Shown here piece after piece: positions 1 through 7,890 of a stretch of DNA of 15,087 nt. The stretch is from the NCBI GenBank assembly GCA_966185765.1, contig CBIFVZ010000085.1:1-15087 (forward strand), written 5' to 3'. Position 1 is the first letter of the stretch; the number at the start of each line of letters is the position of its first letter. The position numbers and the translations under genes were made by a program. Origin of the DNA: CBIFVZ01 sp966185765 (GTDB lineage Bacteria; Pseudomonadota; Gammaproteobacteria; Enterobacterales; Enterobacteriaceae). The notes beneath the pieces are model-generated. The model did no database searches, was not told the origin of the DNA, and saw only the letters and a list, made by a program, of their open reading frames with translations.

Positions 1-115
1 GTAAACAAACCGACATTACTAACTGATGGCTGTATCTAATACTGGGGGCAGGTCAGGGGTTTCAGCGTATTTGAAGTATTATTCAAATTCAGAAATAAAG
101 GGAGTGGATATATTT

Positions 116-850
116 ATGGGTATGGTTTCCTTGATTAATTTGAATTGCCCGCATTGCCTGCGCGATAACGCAGTTTTACAGGTGGAAGGTGAGACGATTC
201 AGCCTCTTAAAGGTACTAATGCGCTAATGGCAATATGTAGAAGTTGCTCAGGAGCATTGATAGCTGAGGTGGAGCCAGGCGGGTTGGTAAGCAGAGCGGG
301 TGGGTTCCATGCTATTGCGATGAGTACCACACGAACAGATATAACCCTGGATTGCCGTCTGGGTCACGGAAATCAGTGGGGAGTTGTAAAAGATTACTAT
401 CCCAAAGCGCAAACCCATAGTGCCCCACCATCTACCCCGGATAGAGTTTCTAAATTTTTCGTAGAGGCAAAAGATAATTTTAGCCGAGGTAATTACGAAA
501 CTTGTGGTGGGTTATGTCGTAAAGTAATTGATCTGGCCACGAAGTCTATGGCTCAGGCAGAAGATATATCCGCCTGGAAATTACAAAAACGTATCGAAAA
601 ATTAAAAGAAAAAGGCGCTATTACTCAAGAAATGTATGACTGGGCTGATATCATCAGGTTGGACGGAAATGAACAAATTCACTCCGAGGATGAATTTGAT
701 TCTCAAAGTGCTCAGGCTGTTCTGGATTTTACTGAAACTTTTCTACTTTACGCTTTTACGCTTTTACGCTTCCGGCTATGGTTCAGGCGAAAAGAGCGGT
801 GGCAGAAGAAAAAAGAAAATAATTTGAATAAAATTTTTGCCTGGCGCTAA
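116..850 (+). CDS. Zinc-ribbon / DUF4145-like domain protein, C-terminus frameshifted by a repeat
   Basis: A predicted cytosolic protein of unknown function, 244 residues from the ATG at 116. That start follows GGGAG at 100-104; the reading frame stays open to an ATG at 26, which has no ribosome binding site. The N-terminal part carries CPHC and a later CRSC, a paired-cysteine arrangement that suggests a zinc ribbon. The C-terminal half, from about FVEAKDNFSRGNYETCGGLC through TFLLYAFTL, resembles DUF4145, a helical domain found alone and in some restriction or defence proteins. The last roughly 20 residues are arginine/lysine-rich and unlike the family. Removing one 8-bp unit of the repeat at 747-771 restores an ending FTLPAMVQAKRAVAEEKRK with a stop at 820-822. 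I infer that the present end is a slippage frameshift; the core domain is intact and may still function. The gene converges on the fimbrial operon and no partner gene is visible. Confidence 0.72.
   Translation: MGMVSLINLNCPHCLRDNAVLQVEGETIQPLKGTNALMAICRSCSGALIAEVEPGGLVSRAGGFHAIAMSTTRTDITLDCRLGHGNQWGVVKDYYPKAQTHSAPPSTPDRVSKFFVEAKDNFSRGNYETCGGLCRKVIDLATKSMAQAEDISAWKLQKRIEKLKEKGAITQEMYDWADIIRLDGNEQIHSEDEFDSQSAQAVLDFTETFLLYAFTLLRFRLWFRRKERWQKKKENNLNKIFAWR
747..771 (+). repeat. 8-bp tandem repeat (about 3.1 copies) inside the DUF4145-like gene
   Basis: The unit TTTTACGC is repeated with period 8 and no mismatch over 25 bases. Because 8 is not a multiple of 3, gain or loss of one unit changes the reading frame of the host gene. 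With one unit fewer, the downstream frame encodes a family-like C-terminus. Confidence 0.9.
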
Positions 851-861
851 GCCGGGCCAGG
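840..861. other. Inverted repeat over the stop codon of the DUF4145-like gene
   Basis: CCTGGC (840-845) pairs with GCCAGG (856-861) around a 10-base loop containing the TAA. It lies between two convergent genes and could help to end transcription in either direction. There is no T-tract on the + side, and on the - side only a mixed A/T run follows, so a terminator role is weak. A second small hairpin (957-961 with 966-970) lies closer to the fimbrial operon end and also lacks a convincing T-tract. Confidence 0.25.
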
Positions 862-1001
862 ATGGTTAGCTAATCAGTAAGTCGAAGTCTGCTCCCTTGC
901 AGGTGTCGCTGAAGTCGTCGGCGCTTGCCACGCTAACCACTCACTCTTATACAGGCACAGCCAGAGCTGTTTCTCCCTGATAGTCGTATATGACAAAAAA
1001 G

Positions 1002-1730
1002 TTACCTGCTCAACGACACAATCTTCTCAATCGACGCCCCATTTTCATTCAAATAGCGATAACGAATTTTTCCCTCTTTTAGCATCGCGTCCGCAGGTTC
1101 TAACGGGTAACTCTTTTCACTAAAAGACCGGGTCATCATATCCATTTGCGAGCGGGCTGGCTGCTCATCGGTGCCATTAACCAGCGCAATCGAAGTAAAA
1201 GAAATATTCAAAGGGGTAGGGTTATTGACGGCGATTGCCCATCCAGCGTTATCGTTTACCAGTCTGAAGGTCAATTGGCTCACGACATCCTCCAGAGTGT
1301 TGGAAATAGCCTTAGGGCGCCAGAACAACTTGAGCTGGGTATTCATCGCCAGCGTCAGGCGGGATTGTCTGGACTGTTTATCGGTTAATGGCGGGATCTC
1401 ATAAAGATTGAGCCAGAAGACGGATTCACGATCCTCAGGTAACTTATCCTGGTTGTAAATAATACGTAATCCTTGTCTCTGTCCAGGTGAAAGGCGAAAA
1501 ACTGCTGGCAATACAACAAAGGGTGCCCCGCTAAACTCAGGATCGCCTTCCCCGTTATCTACCCAGCTCTGCACAATGACGGGATATTTATTGGTATTTG
1601 CCAGCATAAGGCTGACTTCGCGATGGCCTTGCGGGTAAATCACTCGTGTTCCAGCGGCCATGATTCCCGCGTGAAGGGGGGCTGCTAAAAGCAAACATAA
1701 AAACCCGATTACAACGCGCTGTTTCATCAT
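1002..1730 (-). CDS. Periplasmic fimbrial chaperone (second chaperone of the operon)
   Basis: A PapD/FimC-family chaperone of 242 residues that should hold fimbrial subunits folded in the periplasm by donor-strand complementation and deliver them to the usher. A signal peptide covers about residues 1-21 (ending PLHA). The two subunit-anchoring residues of the family are present: Arg29 in GTRVIY and Lys134 in TQLKLFWRP. The proline-rich LPED-RES segment and strand motifs are also typical. The F1-G1 region is short, as in FGS-type chaperones. Its ATG overlaps the adhesin stop (ATGA), so translational coupling is likely; there is no clear ribosome binding site. It is the last gene of the operon. 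By position it probably serves the tip adhesin, as in operons with two chaperones, but that is inferred. Confidence 0.95.
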   Translation of the reverse strand: MMKQRVVIGFLCLLLAAPLHAGIMAAGTRVIYPQGHREVSLMLANTNKYPVIVQSWVDNGEGDPEFSGAPFVVLPAVFRLSPGQRQGLRIIYNQDKLPEDRESVFWLNLYEIPPLTDKQSRQSRLTLAMNTQLKLFWRPKAISNTLEDVVSQLTFRLVNDNAGWAIAVNNPTPLNISFTSIALVNGTDEQPARSQMDMMTRSFSEKSYPLEPADAMLKEGKIRYRYLNENGASIEKIVSLSR

Positions 1731-3070
1731 TGCATTTTCACCAGTACATAAGCTGTAGCATGTACTTTACCTGCCGTGACGGTCTGACCATTAAGCTTTT
1801 TCAACGTCGCAATGAAGGTGTGGGTATAGTAGGTGTAGCCACTGGTGACGCTGCCGGTCGCTTTAGCCCCTGATAACACCGGATACCAACCGGCGTTATT
1901 GCCGCCTGGTGTCAGCGTAGCGATGCCGGGCTGCCCGACAAAGATCAGAGGCGTTCCTGGGTTATCGCTGTGAGCGAGAGTAATGCCTACCCCCTTAGCC
2001 ATATCAGGCGCAGCGTAATTATCAGAAACCAATGCCGTGACGCCGCCACTACTGTTAACCAGACCCAGCATTTGGGCCGCGCTGTAAGCACCTTCTGAAA
2101 CCTGGATACCCAACGCCGTCTGGGTATCGCCTACGCCAGACTTAGCAGCATCGCTACACTCGACCTGTACCGAAAACGAGGAACTGGCTTCCATACCGGC
2201 ATTCAGGTCGATAGTCGAAATCGTTGGTAACATCACAACAGGGTCGGCGCTTCGGGCAACACACGTCGTCACATTATAAATCGCATTACCAGAACGCATC
2301 CCATAGCCAAAGCCATTATCGGCGCCCCAGGAGTTAAAATATATCGCGCTGTCTTGCCCAACCGTGTCGCGCGCAAAAGCGAAAGAGACAGAGGAATCAC
2401 CGGAAAGCTGGATATAACTATTGGGCTGTATACACGAATAAATCGTTCCGACACTCTTACCATAGGCAATACCTGAGCCATCGGTATTGTTATTTCCGCA
2501 GTAGGAGGATTTCGCCGACATGCCGGGAAGAGTACTGATACGATATAGCTCGGCATGTAGCGGCGGAATATCCTGGAGGCGAATTTGTATTTTACCGTTC
2601 GACGTCGTATTCCAGCTGGTAAGTGGGACTTTCTGCCAGTAGCGGGTTAAAGTTACTCCGCTCATTGTCTGGCGTAGTCCGACATAAGCAAACCAGGTTG
2701 CATAAACATCTGTTAGCCCATCAACACCACCAAGGTCATAATACCCACCGACGCGGTCGTCACCGTTGGTCGCAACAAGAAAATAAATGCCAGGCAGATC
2801 GGCTTCATCACATTCCCACAGCACGGTAGAAGCCGTCGTACCACCGTAGGTATAGTTCGTTGGCGGCACAACGACACTCGCTAACAATGAACCGACGGGC
2901 ATAAAGTAGGTATCCGTCAGGTTTACCTTCCCGAACGGAATAATGGCCGTACGGTCATCCTCCGTTTGTGTCGCGCTGGTTTTTGTACACCTGCTCCACC
3001 CTGGGGCGGCGGCGATAAGCATCACCAGGCCAATAAATAAATTCAGCATCAATACGTTATGCTTTTTCAT
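1727..3070 (-). CDS. Fimbrial tip adhesin, two-domain (StbD/FimH-like architecture)
   Basis: A predicted secreted fimbrial tip protein of 447 residues. I chose the ATG at 3070 because GGAG lies five bases upstream and a signal peptide follows at once (MKKHNVLMLNLFIGL..., ending near residue 26). The reading frame stays open upstream to 3220, but that extension lies inside the usher gene. Residues about 27-265 form a large N-terminal domain with several cysteines, likely the receptor-binding lectin domain. Residues about 268-447 are a pilin domain, starting near DPVVMLPTISTIDLNAG and ending KVHATAYVLVKMQ, which would accept a donor strand from the next subunit. It begins 16 bases after the usher stop and overlaps the next chaperone by four bases. 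Size and position fit the fourth gene of stb-type operons. The receptor cannot be predicted. Confidence 0.88.
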   Translation of the reverse strand: MKKHNVLMLNLFIGLVMLIAAAPGWSRCTKTSATQTEDDRTAIIPFGKVNLTDTYFMPVGSLLASVVVPPTNYTYGGTTASTVLWECDEADLPGIYFLVATNGDDRVGGYYDLGGVDGLTDVYATWFAYVGLRQTMSGVTLTRYWQKVPLTSWNTTSNGKIQIRLQDIPPLHAELYRISTLPGMSAKSSYCGNNNTDGSGIAYGKSVGTIYSCIQPNSYIQLSGDSSVSFAFARDTVGQDSAIYFNSWGADNGFGYGMRSGNAIYNVTTCVARSADPVVMLPTISTIDLNAGMEASSSFSVQVECSDAAKSGVGDTQTALGIQVSEGAYSAAQMLGLVNSSGGVTALVSDNYAAPDMAKGVGITLAHSDNPGTPLIFVGQPGIATLTPGGNNAGWYPVLSGAKATGSVTSGYTYYTHTFIATLKKLNGQTVTAGKVHATAYVLVKMQ

Positions 3071-3086
3071 TCTCGCTCCAGCTTCG

Positions 3087-5606
3087 TTAACGTGAACATA
3101 TTGATGATAACCTGACCATAGGCTGCCCCTCTTGCGCGTGGGACAGGTCAAAAGGGATCGTGCAACGGTCTTGGGCATTTTCTCCCCAGCGCACGGTAAG
3201 GTGTCCTTTATTTTTTTCACTACGAACGTATATTTGTCCGCCCTGACCGGTCATTCCAATGATATTGCCGCTGTCATCGAGAACATCCGCACCAAGTGGA
3301 AGAACTTCACCATCGGGAAAGCGGGACTTAATTAACAGTGCTGTACCGCTACGGGTGCGGAATACCAATTTACTGGCTGAACCGGCGACAGGGGCAATAC
3401 GTTTTTCGTTATCCACTAATTCGGCATTACCATCCATATTCTGCGGATCAAGCGTTATCCTGTTGTAACGATAAGGGGTGACTGCGGGAATAAGCGCATA
3501 TCCGCGGCTATCAATAGCCGCCTGTTGGGAACTGAGGACTGTTGCCCCCTCGGCACCTTTAGCCTCAATTAAGGCAAAGGTTTCGCTAAGATAAGGACCA
3601 AACGTTAAACCTCCGGCGTGGATTGCCATTGCGCCCTGAGCATTACCAGATGCCTGCCAGTAGTTCTGCCCTTTTGATGCATTCAGTCCCAGTGTTGTAC
3701 TGGAAAAGCGTTTTTGCAGGTTGCCACTAAACACAGTATTTTTATATTCCTGATCGCGGCTTACATTAATGCCATAGTTGGTGGTCTGTTTCTCATCAAT
3801 AACGCCCGAGAGCGAGCTTTGATATTGATCGCCCCCATCAGTGGAATGTGTCCAGGATGTACTGAGCATCGGAGCACGCGCCCCGCCATAGCCCAAAGGG
3901 ATAGAAAAAGACAGTGAAGTCATTGTCTGCATGCTGCCGCTATCGTTGTCATTCCCGATGCGCTGGCGAGCGATAGAGAGGTTAGTGCCAATCCCATGAA
4001 AGCTATTGCTGTAGCCAAACTGTAGCTGTGTGTCGCGGCTGCGGCCATCACGATAATTCTGCGTCGAACCAGACAAGAACAGATTGCCAAGTTGACCCAC
4101 GCTCTGGCTCAGAGAAATATCAAACCTTGACTGTTGGAGGTAGGTTGTTGACTGCCAACTATTTTCTGCATCTATCGTACGGCGAACGCCGAGCACATCA
4201 CTGAGATCCCGATAGCCGCGGGTTGAGTAGCGATAACCTGCAAGAGAGACGGTTGTATTCGTCTGCTGAAATGTTTTACTCCAGGAGAGGTGCGTCATCC
4301 AACCCTCTGTGTACCCCGTATCCGGCAGCGAAGCATGTGACCAGGTCATATCCATGCCAAAAGCGCCCAGCCAGCTGCCATAAACGCCGCCCAGCATGAC
4401 TGCCTGATAAGAATCGGCTACGCGCAGACCGCTGTTCATTGTAATGGCGTTATTCAAACCGTGTTGCCAGATGAAATCGCTAAACAACGACTCAGCGCCA
4501 CTGTCACTCGTTCTCCCAACTTCAACATTGTAGCGAGAGATACCAGGACGCATCGACTCAGGTACTGCTGAAAATGGAACACTGAACCGACTCACAGAAC
4601 CATCGGCTTCGGTTACCTCAACGTTAAGGTCACCACTATAGCTGGTGGGATAGAGATCGGTAATTTCAAACGAGCCGGGTGATACGGTAGTCTGGTAGAT
4701 TTCCTGGCCATTCTGGCGTACAGAAACTTTGGCATTAGTGACTGCCACACCGCGTATAACGGGGGCGTAGCCGCGCATTGAATCAGGGAGCATCCTGTCA
4801 TCTGTTGCAAGCCTGAATCCGTTATAGTTCATGCCGGAAAAGAAACGCCCTGAGGTGGTAAGCTCCCCCAGTGCCATCTGACTTCTCATTGATGGTAATG
4901 GCCTCTGGACGTAACTACGGATGTTTTTCCAGCTGTGGCCCCCCTGACGGCGCCAGTTAAAATTGGATAACTGGCGATACTGCCATTTTCCGATGTTCAC
5001 ACCGCCATTCAACGCCACCCAGGCAGAGTCATGAGCGGTACTGTTACTTCCAGAATAAGAAACGTGATAATAATTGCTAATGTAGTTTACAAACCCGATA
5101 GAGCTGCCCGCTTCTAAATCGTCGGGATTGACATAGCCGCGCGGTGCAATGTTCATACCGGTTTGTGGAACACTCAGATTAAGACGTAGCTGGGCCATAT
5201 TCATGTCAACATTGCCCCCGTTCACGATCTGGCTAAAAAAGAAACATCCATTGTCAGTGGTAGAATATTGTTTTGTTTCTTTTGGGAATTTTATGCCAGC
5301 GCTTTTAAATACTTCTGGTTGTAAGCAGAGTGCAACGGCACCATCCTTCTGGGTGATAAAATCTACCGTAAAAGTGTCGATATAGTTCGTGTTGACATAC
5401 ACATCAACTTTATATGTGCCCGCTGCAGTAGTGTTTTTTGTAAGTTGCGCTAATGTTGATTGACTGAATCGTCCACCACGAAATAAATCAGGCTCAAAAA
5501 TATAATCATCAGATTCTGCAGACAACGAGGACGAATGATTATTAGTGGCTGCCAGCGATGCAGGAATTGATGCCATAACAGTAAAAAAAACAGCCATGTA
5601 TTTCAC
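3087..5606 (-). CDS. Outer-membrane fimbrial usher (FimD/PapC family)
   Basis: An 839-residue usher, the usual family length. It forms the outer-membrane pore that recruits chaperone-subunit complexes and catalyses pilus assembly and secretion. The best start is GTG at 5606, with GGAGG and GGAG nine and five bases upstream; an in-frame ATG lies three codons later. The signal peptide ends near residue 20 (PASLAA). Visible parts in order: the N-terminal chaperone-binding domain with the FxxGG-like DLFRGGRFSQ, a long aromatic and serine/glycine-rich 24-strand barrel region (about 150-680) containing the plug, and a C-terminal domain with the conserved cysteine pair (Cys815, Cys837). The sequence appears intact with no internal stop. 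It is the third gene of the operon, 58 bases after the first chaperone and 16 bases before the adhesin. Confidence 0.97.
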   Translation of the reverse strand: MKYMAVFFTVMASIPASLAATNNHSSSLSAESDDYIFEPDLFRGGRFSQSTLAQLTKNTTAAGTYKVDVYVNTNYIDTFTVDFITQKDGAVALCLQPEVFKSAGIKFPKETKQYSTTDNGCFFFSQIVNGGNVDMNMAQLRLNLSVPQTGMNIAPRGYVNPDDLEAGSSIGFVNYISNYYHVSYSGSNSTAHDSAWVALNGGVNIGKWQYRQLSNFNWRRQGGHSWKNIRSYVQRPLPSMRSQMALGELTTSGRFFSGMNYNGFRLATDDRMLPDSMRGYAPVIRGVAVTNAKVSVRQNGQEIYQTTVSPGSFEITDLYPTSYSGDLNVEVTEADGSVSRFSVPFSAVPESMRPGISRYNVEVGRTSDSGAESLFSDFIWQHGLNNAITMNSGLRVADSYQAVMLGGVYGSWLGAFGMDMTWSHASLPDTGYTEGWMTHLSWSKTFQQTNTTVSLAGYRYSTRGYRDLSDVLGVRRTIDAENSWQSTTYLQQSRFDISLSQSVGQLGNLFLSGSTQNYRDGRSRDTQLQFGYSNSFHGIGTNLSIARQRIGNDNDSGSMQTMTSLSFSIPLGYGGARAPMLSTSWTHSTDGGDQYQSSLSGVIDEKQTTNYGINVSRDQEYKNTVFSGNLQKRFSSTTLGLNASKGQNYWQASGNAQGAMAIHAGGLTFGPYLSETFALIEAKGAEGATVLSSQQAAIDSRGYALIPAVTPYRYNRITLDPQNMDGNAELVDNEKRIAPVAGSASKLVFRTRSGTALLIKSRFPDGEVLPLGADVLDDSGNIIGMTGQGGQIYVRSEKNKGHLTVRWGENAQDRCTIPFDLSHAQEGQPMVRLSSICSR

Positions 5607-5664
5607 GCTACTCCGCCTCCGATGCTGTAATTATTGTCTTCCCTGGTCGATGCTGTCTTACCAA

Positions 5665-6372
5665 TTACAAGAGGCGTTCTGTAACGGTATCCATGCCGTA
5701 GTCATTCACTAACACGAGCCGTAGACGCATGCCTTTAAGAGAGTCCACAGGCGAAGATGGCGTCCATTCGGCGTAGGATTTTGGTGAAACCATCGCGGAG
5801 TCCGCCAGCACAATTTCACCGTGCCGGGTAAGTAGGCTCGCGCGCCTTACCACGGCAAAATATCCCCCAGGATTAGTGACTTTGATTTTTTTACCACTCA
5901 GGCTAAAAGAGAGCGACTGCGCGGTGTCACGTTGTTGTTCAGCAAGCCCGGCAGGACGATAGAAAATTTTCACACGATTGGTAATAGCTAAAACCAGTTG
6001 ATTACTGCTTTGCTGAGAGGTTTTTGACGCGGGGAGTTGGGTAAAACTCATGTAAAAAAGGGACTCGCGATCCTCAGGTAGTGCTTTACCATTATATATC
6101 AAACGCACCGACTGCCCGGCATTGGGTTCCATACGAAATATTGGCGGCGTAATAATAAAATCACCATCAGTTTCACTGGTGTTGCTTCGTTTACCATCAT
6201 CCGTCTGAATTTGTACAATATAAGGCTGCTGAGCCGTATTTCTTAACTGAACGGTTTTTTCCCTGGCCTGGGCAGAGTAAATGATACGCGTGCCGGTCAT
6301 CACTACACTGGCACAGACGTACTGGCTAAAAAATAAAAAAAAAGCAGTGAACAAGGGAAAATAAGTGCGCAT
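5665..6372 (-). CDS. Periplasmic fimbrial chaperone (first chaperone of the operon)
   Basis: A PapD/FimC-family chaperone of 235 residues with a signal peptide ending near residue 21 (QYVCA). The anchoring residues are Arg29 in GTRIIY and Lys135 in NRVKIFYRP. FRMEPNAGQSVRLIYN and LPEDRESLFYMSF are typical of domain 1. It has the short F1-G1 loop of FGS chaperones. A purine-rich stretch (GAGGGCGAAGG) directly precedes the ATG. It lies between the major pilin and the usher and by position should chaperone the major subunit. It is clearly diverged from the second chaperone of the same operon, so this is not a recent duplication. Confidence 0.95.
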   Translation of the reverse strand: MRTYFPLFTAFFLFFSQYVCASVVMTGTRIIYSAQAREKTVQLRNTAQQPYIVQIQTDDGKRSNTSETDGDFIITPPIFRMEPNAGQSVRLIYNGKALPEDRESLFYMSFTQLPASKTSQQSSNQLVLAITNRVKIFYRPAGLAEQQRDTAQSLSFSLSGKKIKVTNPGGYFAVVRRASLLTRHGEIVLADSAMVSPKSYAEWTPSSPVDSLKGMRLRLVLVNDYGMDTVTERLL

Positions 6373-6412
6373 CCTTCGCCCTCAGATATTAATAAATTTG
6401 CATCATACGATA

Positions 6413-6445
6413 TTCTGGTTGGCCGGGTTGTTCTGCCAACCAGAA
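6413..6445 (-). other. Strong stem-loop between major pilin and chaperone genes
   Basis: TTCTGGTTGG (6413-6422) and CCAACCAGAA (6436-6445) form a perfect 10-bp stem with a 13-base loop, starting just after the pilin stop. No T-tract follows on the transcribed strand, so it is unlikely to be a full intrinsic terminator. Stem-loops at this place in fimbrial operons commonly protect the pilin message or reduce read-through, giving more pilin than assembly proteins. That role is inferred here. Confidence 0.65.
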
Positions 6446-6453
6446 CAAGATGA

Positions 6454-7008
6454 TTAGAAATAGCTCAGCGTATATTCGGCTACGGCAGTGATTTTACCGG
6501 GCTTAGCGCTTGCGGCATCAATGACATAATACTGGGCGCCAAAGTCATAACTGGCTGACGTTTCACCTGTTTTCAACACCAGGCCACTGACACTTGTCGG
6601 GCCAGAAAGTGTTACAACATCAGAGCCATTGCTGGAACCGGTCAACTGAATACCATATCCAACCGCGGCATTGGTTGTGGCACGGTTACCAAGAACACCG
6701 GTAGAAGCATCAACATCGTAACCCAGGAATTTGGTATTGATGTTCAGGTCGGCGGTGGGGGCTGTACATCCACTGACAGAAACAGTAAATGGCGTGAGTC
6801 CTGCGGTCTGACCATTCGCCAGTGTTGCACCAAAATCTGCCGTAGCAACGGTTGGCAACATGACAACAGAATTAGTCTGTCCATTGATACTGACAGAACA
6901 CGTTTGATCGGTGACTTCACCTTCAAAAGTGACGGTTGGAGTAGCAAAGGCAGAACAGGGCAGAATAACGAGGGCGACAACGGCGGCAACTTTCTTAAGT
7001 TGAATCAT
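6454..7008 (-). CDS. Major fimbrial subunit, type-1-like pilin
   Basis: A 184-residue pilin precursor that polymerises into the fimbrial shaft. The ATG at 7008 is preceded by AAGGA at proper spacing and followed by a clean signal peptide (about residues 1-22, ending CSAFA). The open frame extends upstream to 7125, but that part lies over the promoter region. The mature protein starts TPTVTFEGEV, has the pilin disulfide pair (Cys37 in DQTCSV, Cys81 in SGCTAP) and the LPTVATADF motif. It ends with the aromatic C-terminal strand (AEYTLSYF) used in chaperone binding and donor-strand exchange. It is the first gene of the operon, directly downstream of the predicted promoter. Order and size match the first gene of stb-type operons. 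Confidence 0.94.
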   Translation of the reverse strand: MIQLKKVAAVVALVILPCSAFATPTVTFEGEVTDQTCSVSINGQTNSVVMLPTVATADFGATLANGQTAGLTPFTVSVSGCTAPTADLNINTKFLGYDVDASTGVLGNRATTNAAVGYGIQLTGSSNGSDVVTLSGPTSVSGLVLKTGETSASYDFGAQYYVIDAASAKPGKITAVAEYTLSYF

Positions 7009-7096
7009 ATATATCCTTATACGGTGACTATTAAAGCTTTTTATTGTCCAGGGCTTAACTCGGCATAGTCTTAAGTTCACCCTGTTCGACGACAGG

Positions 7097-7125
7097 ATAT
7101 TATAATTTGGATTAAGAACCGTCAA
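7097..7125 (-). promoter_or_regulatory. Predicted sigma70 promoter of the fimbrial operon
   Basis: On the minus strand, TTGACG (7125-7120) is followed 17 bases later by TAATAT (7102-7097). An overlapping perfect TATAAT (7104-7099) has a 15-base spacing. The start point would be near 7090, giving an 80-base leader. A small inverted repeat, CCTGT/ACAGG (7081-7096), sits at the predicted start point and could be an operator. No regulator gene or recombinase is next to it. Confidence 0.55.
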
Positions 7126-7890
7126 TCAAGATTGTAGGTGTTCTACGTGGATTTCTTGTTTATTTTTACAGGAATCTCTCGGTAAAAAACTTAATTTTTC
7201 TCGTTTGTGGGATTTTCTTAGTATGATAATTGAATAATTTGTGTTAGTGGTTTTCTGCTTGCATGAAGGTCCAGTGAGTGGCGGCTATAGATCTTTCTCA
7301 TAAAAAGCACTAATAAAAACTGTTAATTATTATTTGCGGTTAGGAACTATCAACTATATTAATTATCTCTTTTCGTTACAGGCAGGAAGATTTGGTGCTC
7401 AACTCTCTCCCGGAAGGTGAGTTTTGTAGTCTGGAAAGAGGGCATTTGCATCAGACCATGAATAAGTAACCTCATAAAGCAAAAGTAATACAGGTTACTT
7501 AAAACCTGACGCGCTTGTTCTTGTGTTTCTCTACGGTGCTCCTGGACAGCCTCCTGTGACTGACAAAAAACGTCTGTATCAGGCATAAAAGCTGCCATTC
7601 GCTTAAAGGCTTTGACCTCAGCACCGCGTGGCTGGCCTGGGTCTCATAGGATATTGACACCGAGTGGCTGCAACGAGGTATCCAGGTATACTGCCACGTC
7701 TGGCTCTAGGCCAGATAACGCAATACAGGGGTAACCTCCGGTTAACTATAACATTCACAGCCTGCACAATTTTGTCGTCACTGCTTCCTGTGCTGAACGT
7801 GAAGATTGTTTTTGACAGGTTTTTTGCTGTACGTTTTGATGCAATCCAAAGAATGGCCGGGGCGCTGTTTTAAACAGGAAGGATGGCAAA
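7126..7890. other. Gene-poor upstream region of the fimbrial operon, probable decayed sequence
   Basis: About 765 bases without a convincing gene. The part up to about 7360 is AT-rich and probably regulatory for the fimbriae. From 7359 to 7598 a 79-codon minus-strand frame is open, but it has no ribosome binding site and no family I recognise. From 7664 to 7873 a 69-codon plus frame is open, also without support. Short protein-like stretches broken by stops suggest an old gene lost here, but I cannot name it. Confidence 0.4.
7463..7501. repeat. Perfect 10-bp inverted repeat
   Basis: TAAGTAACCT (7463-7472) is the exact reverse complement of AGGTTACTTA (7492-7501), with 19 bases between. No T-tract follows on either strand, so a terminator is unlikely. 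It could be a regulator site or a relic of a mobile element end; nothing in the sequence decides. Confidence 0.6.

Noticed and set aside
1727..3220. Adhesin frame starting at 3220
   Set aside because: The extra 50 codons lie inside the usher gene and precede a proper signal peptide; GGAG before 3070 fixes the start there.
7000..7400. An invertible fim-type promoter switch upstream of the pilin gene
   Set aside because: No pair of suitable inverted repeats flanks the predicted promoter, and no FimB/FimE-type recombinase gene is in the window.
7359..7873. Insertion-sequence or transposase remnant in the gene-poor region
   Set aside because: No transposase motif, terminal inverted repeats with target duplication, or integrase sequence could be identified.
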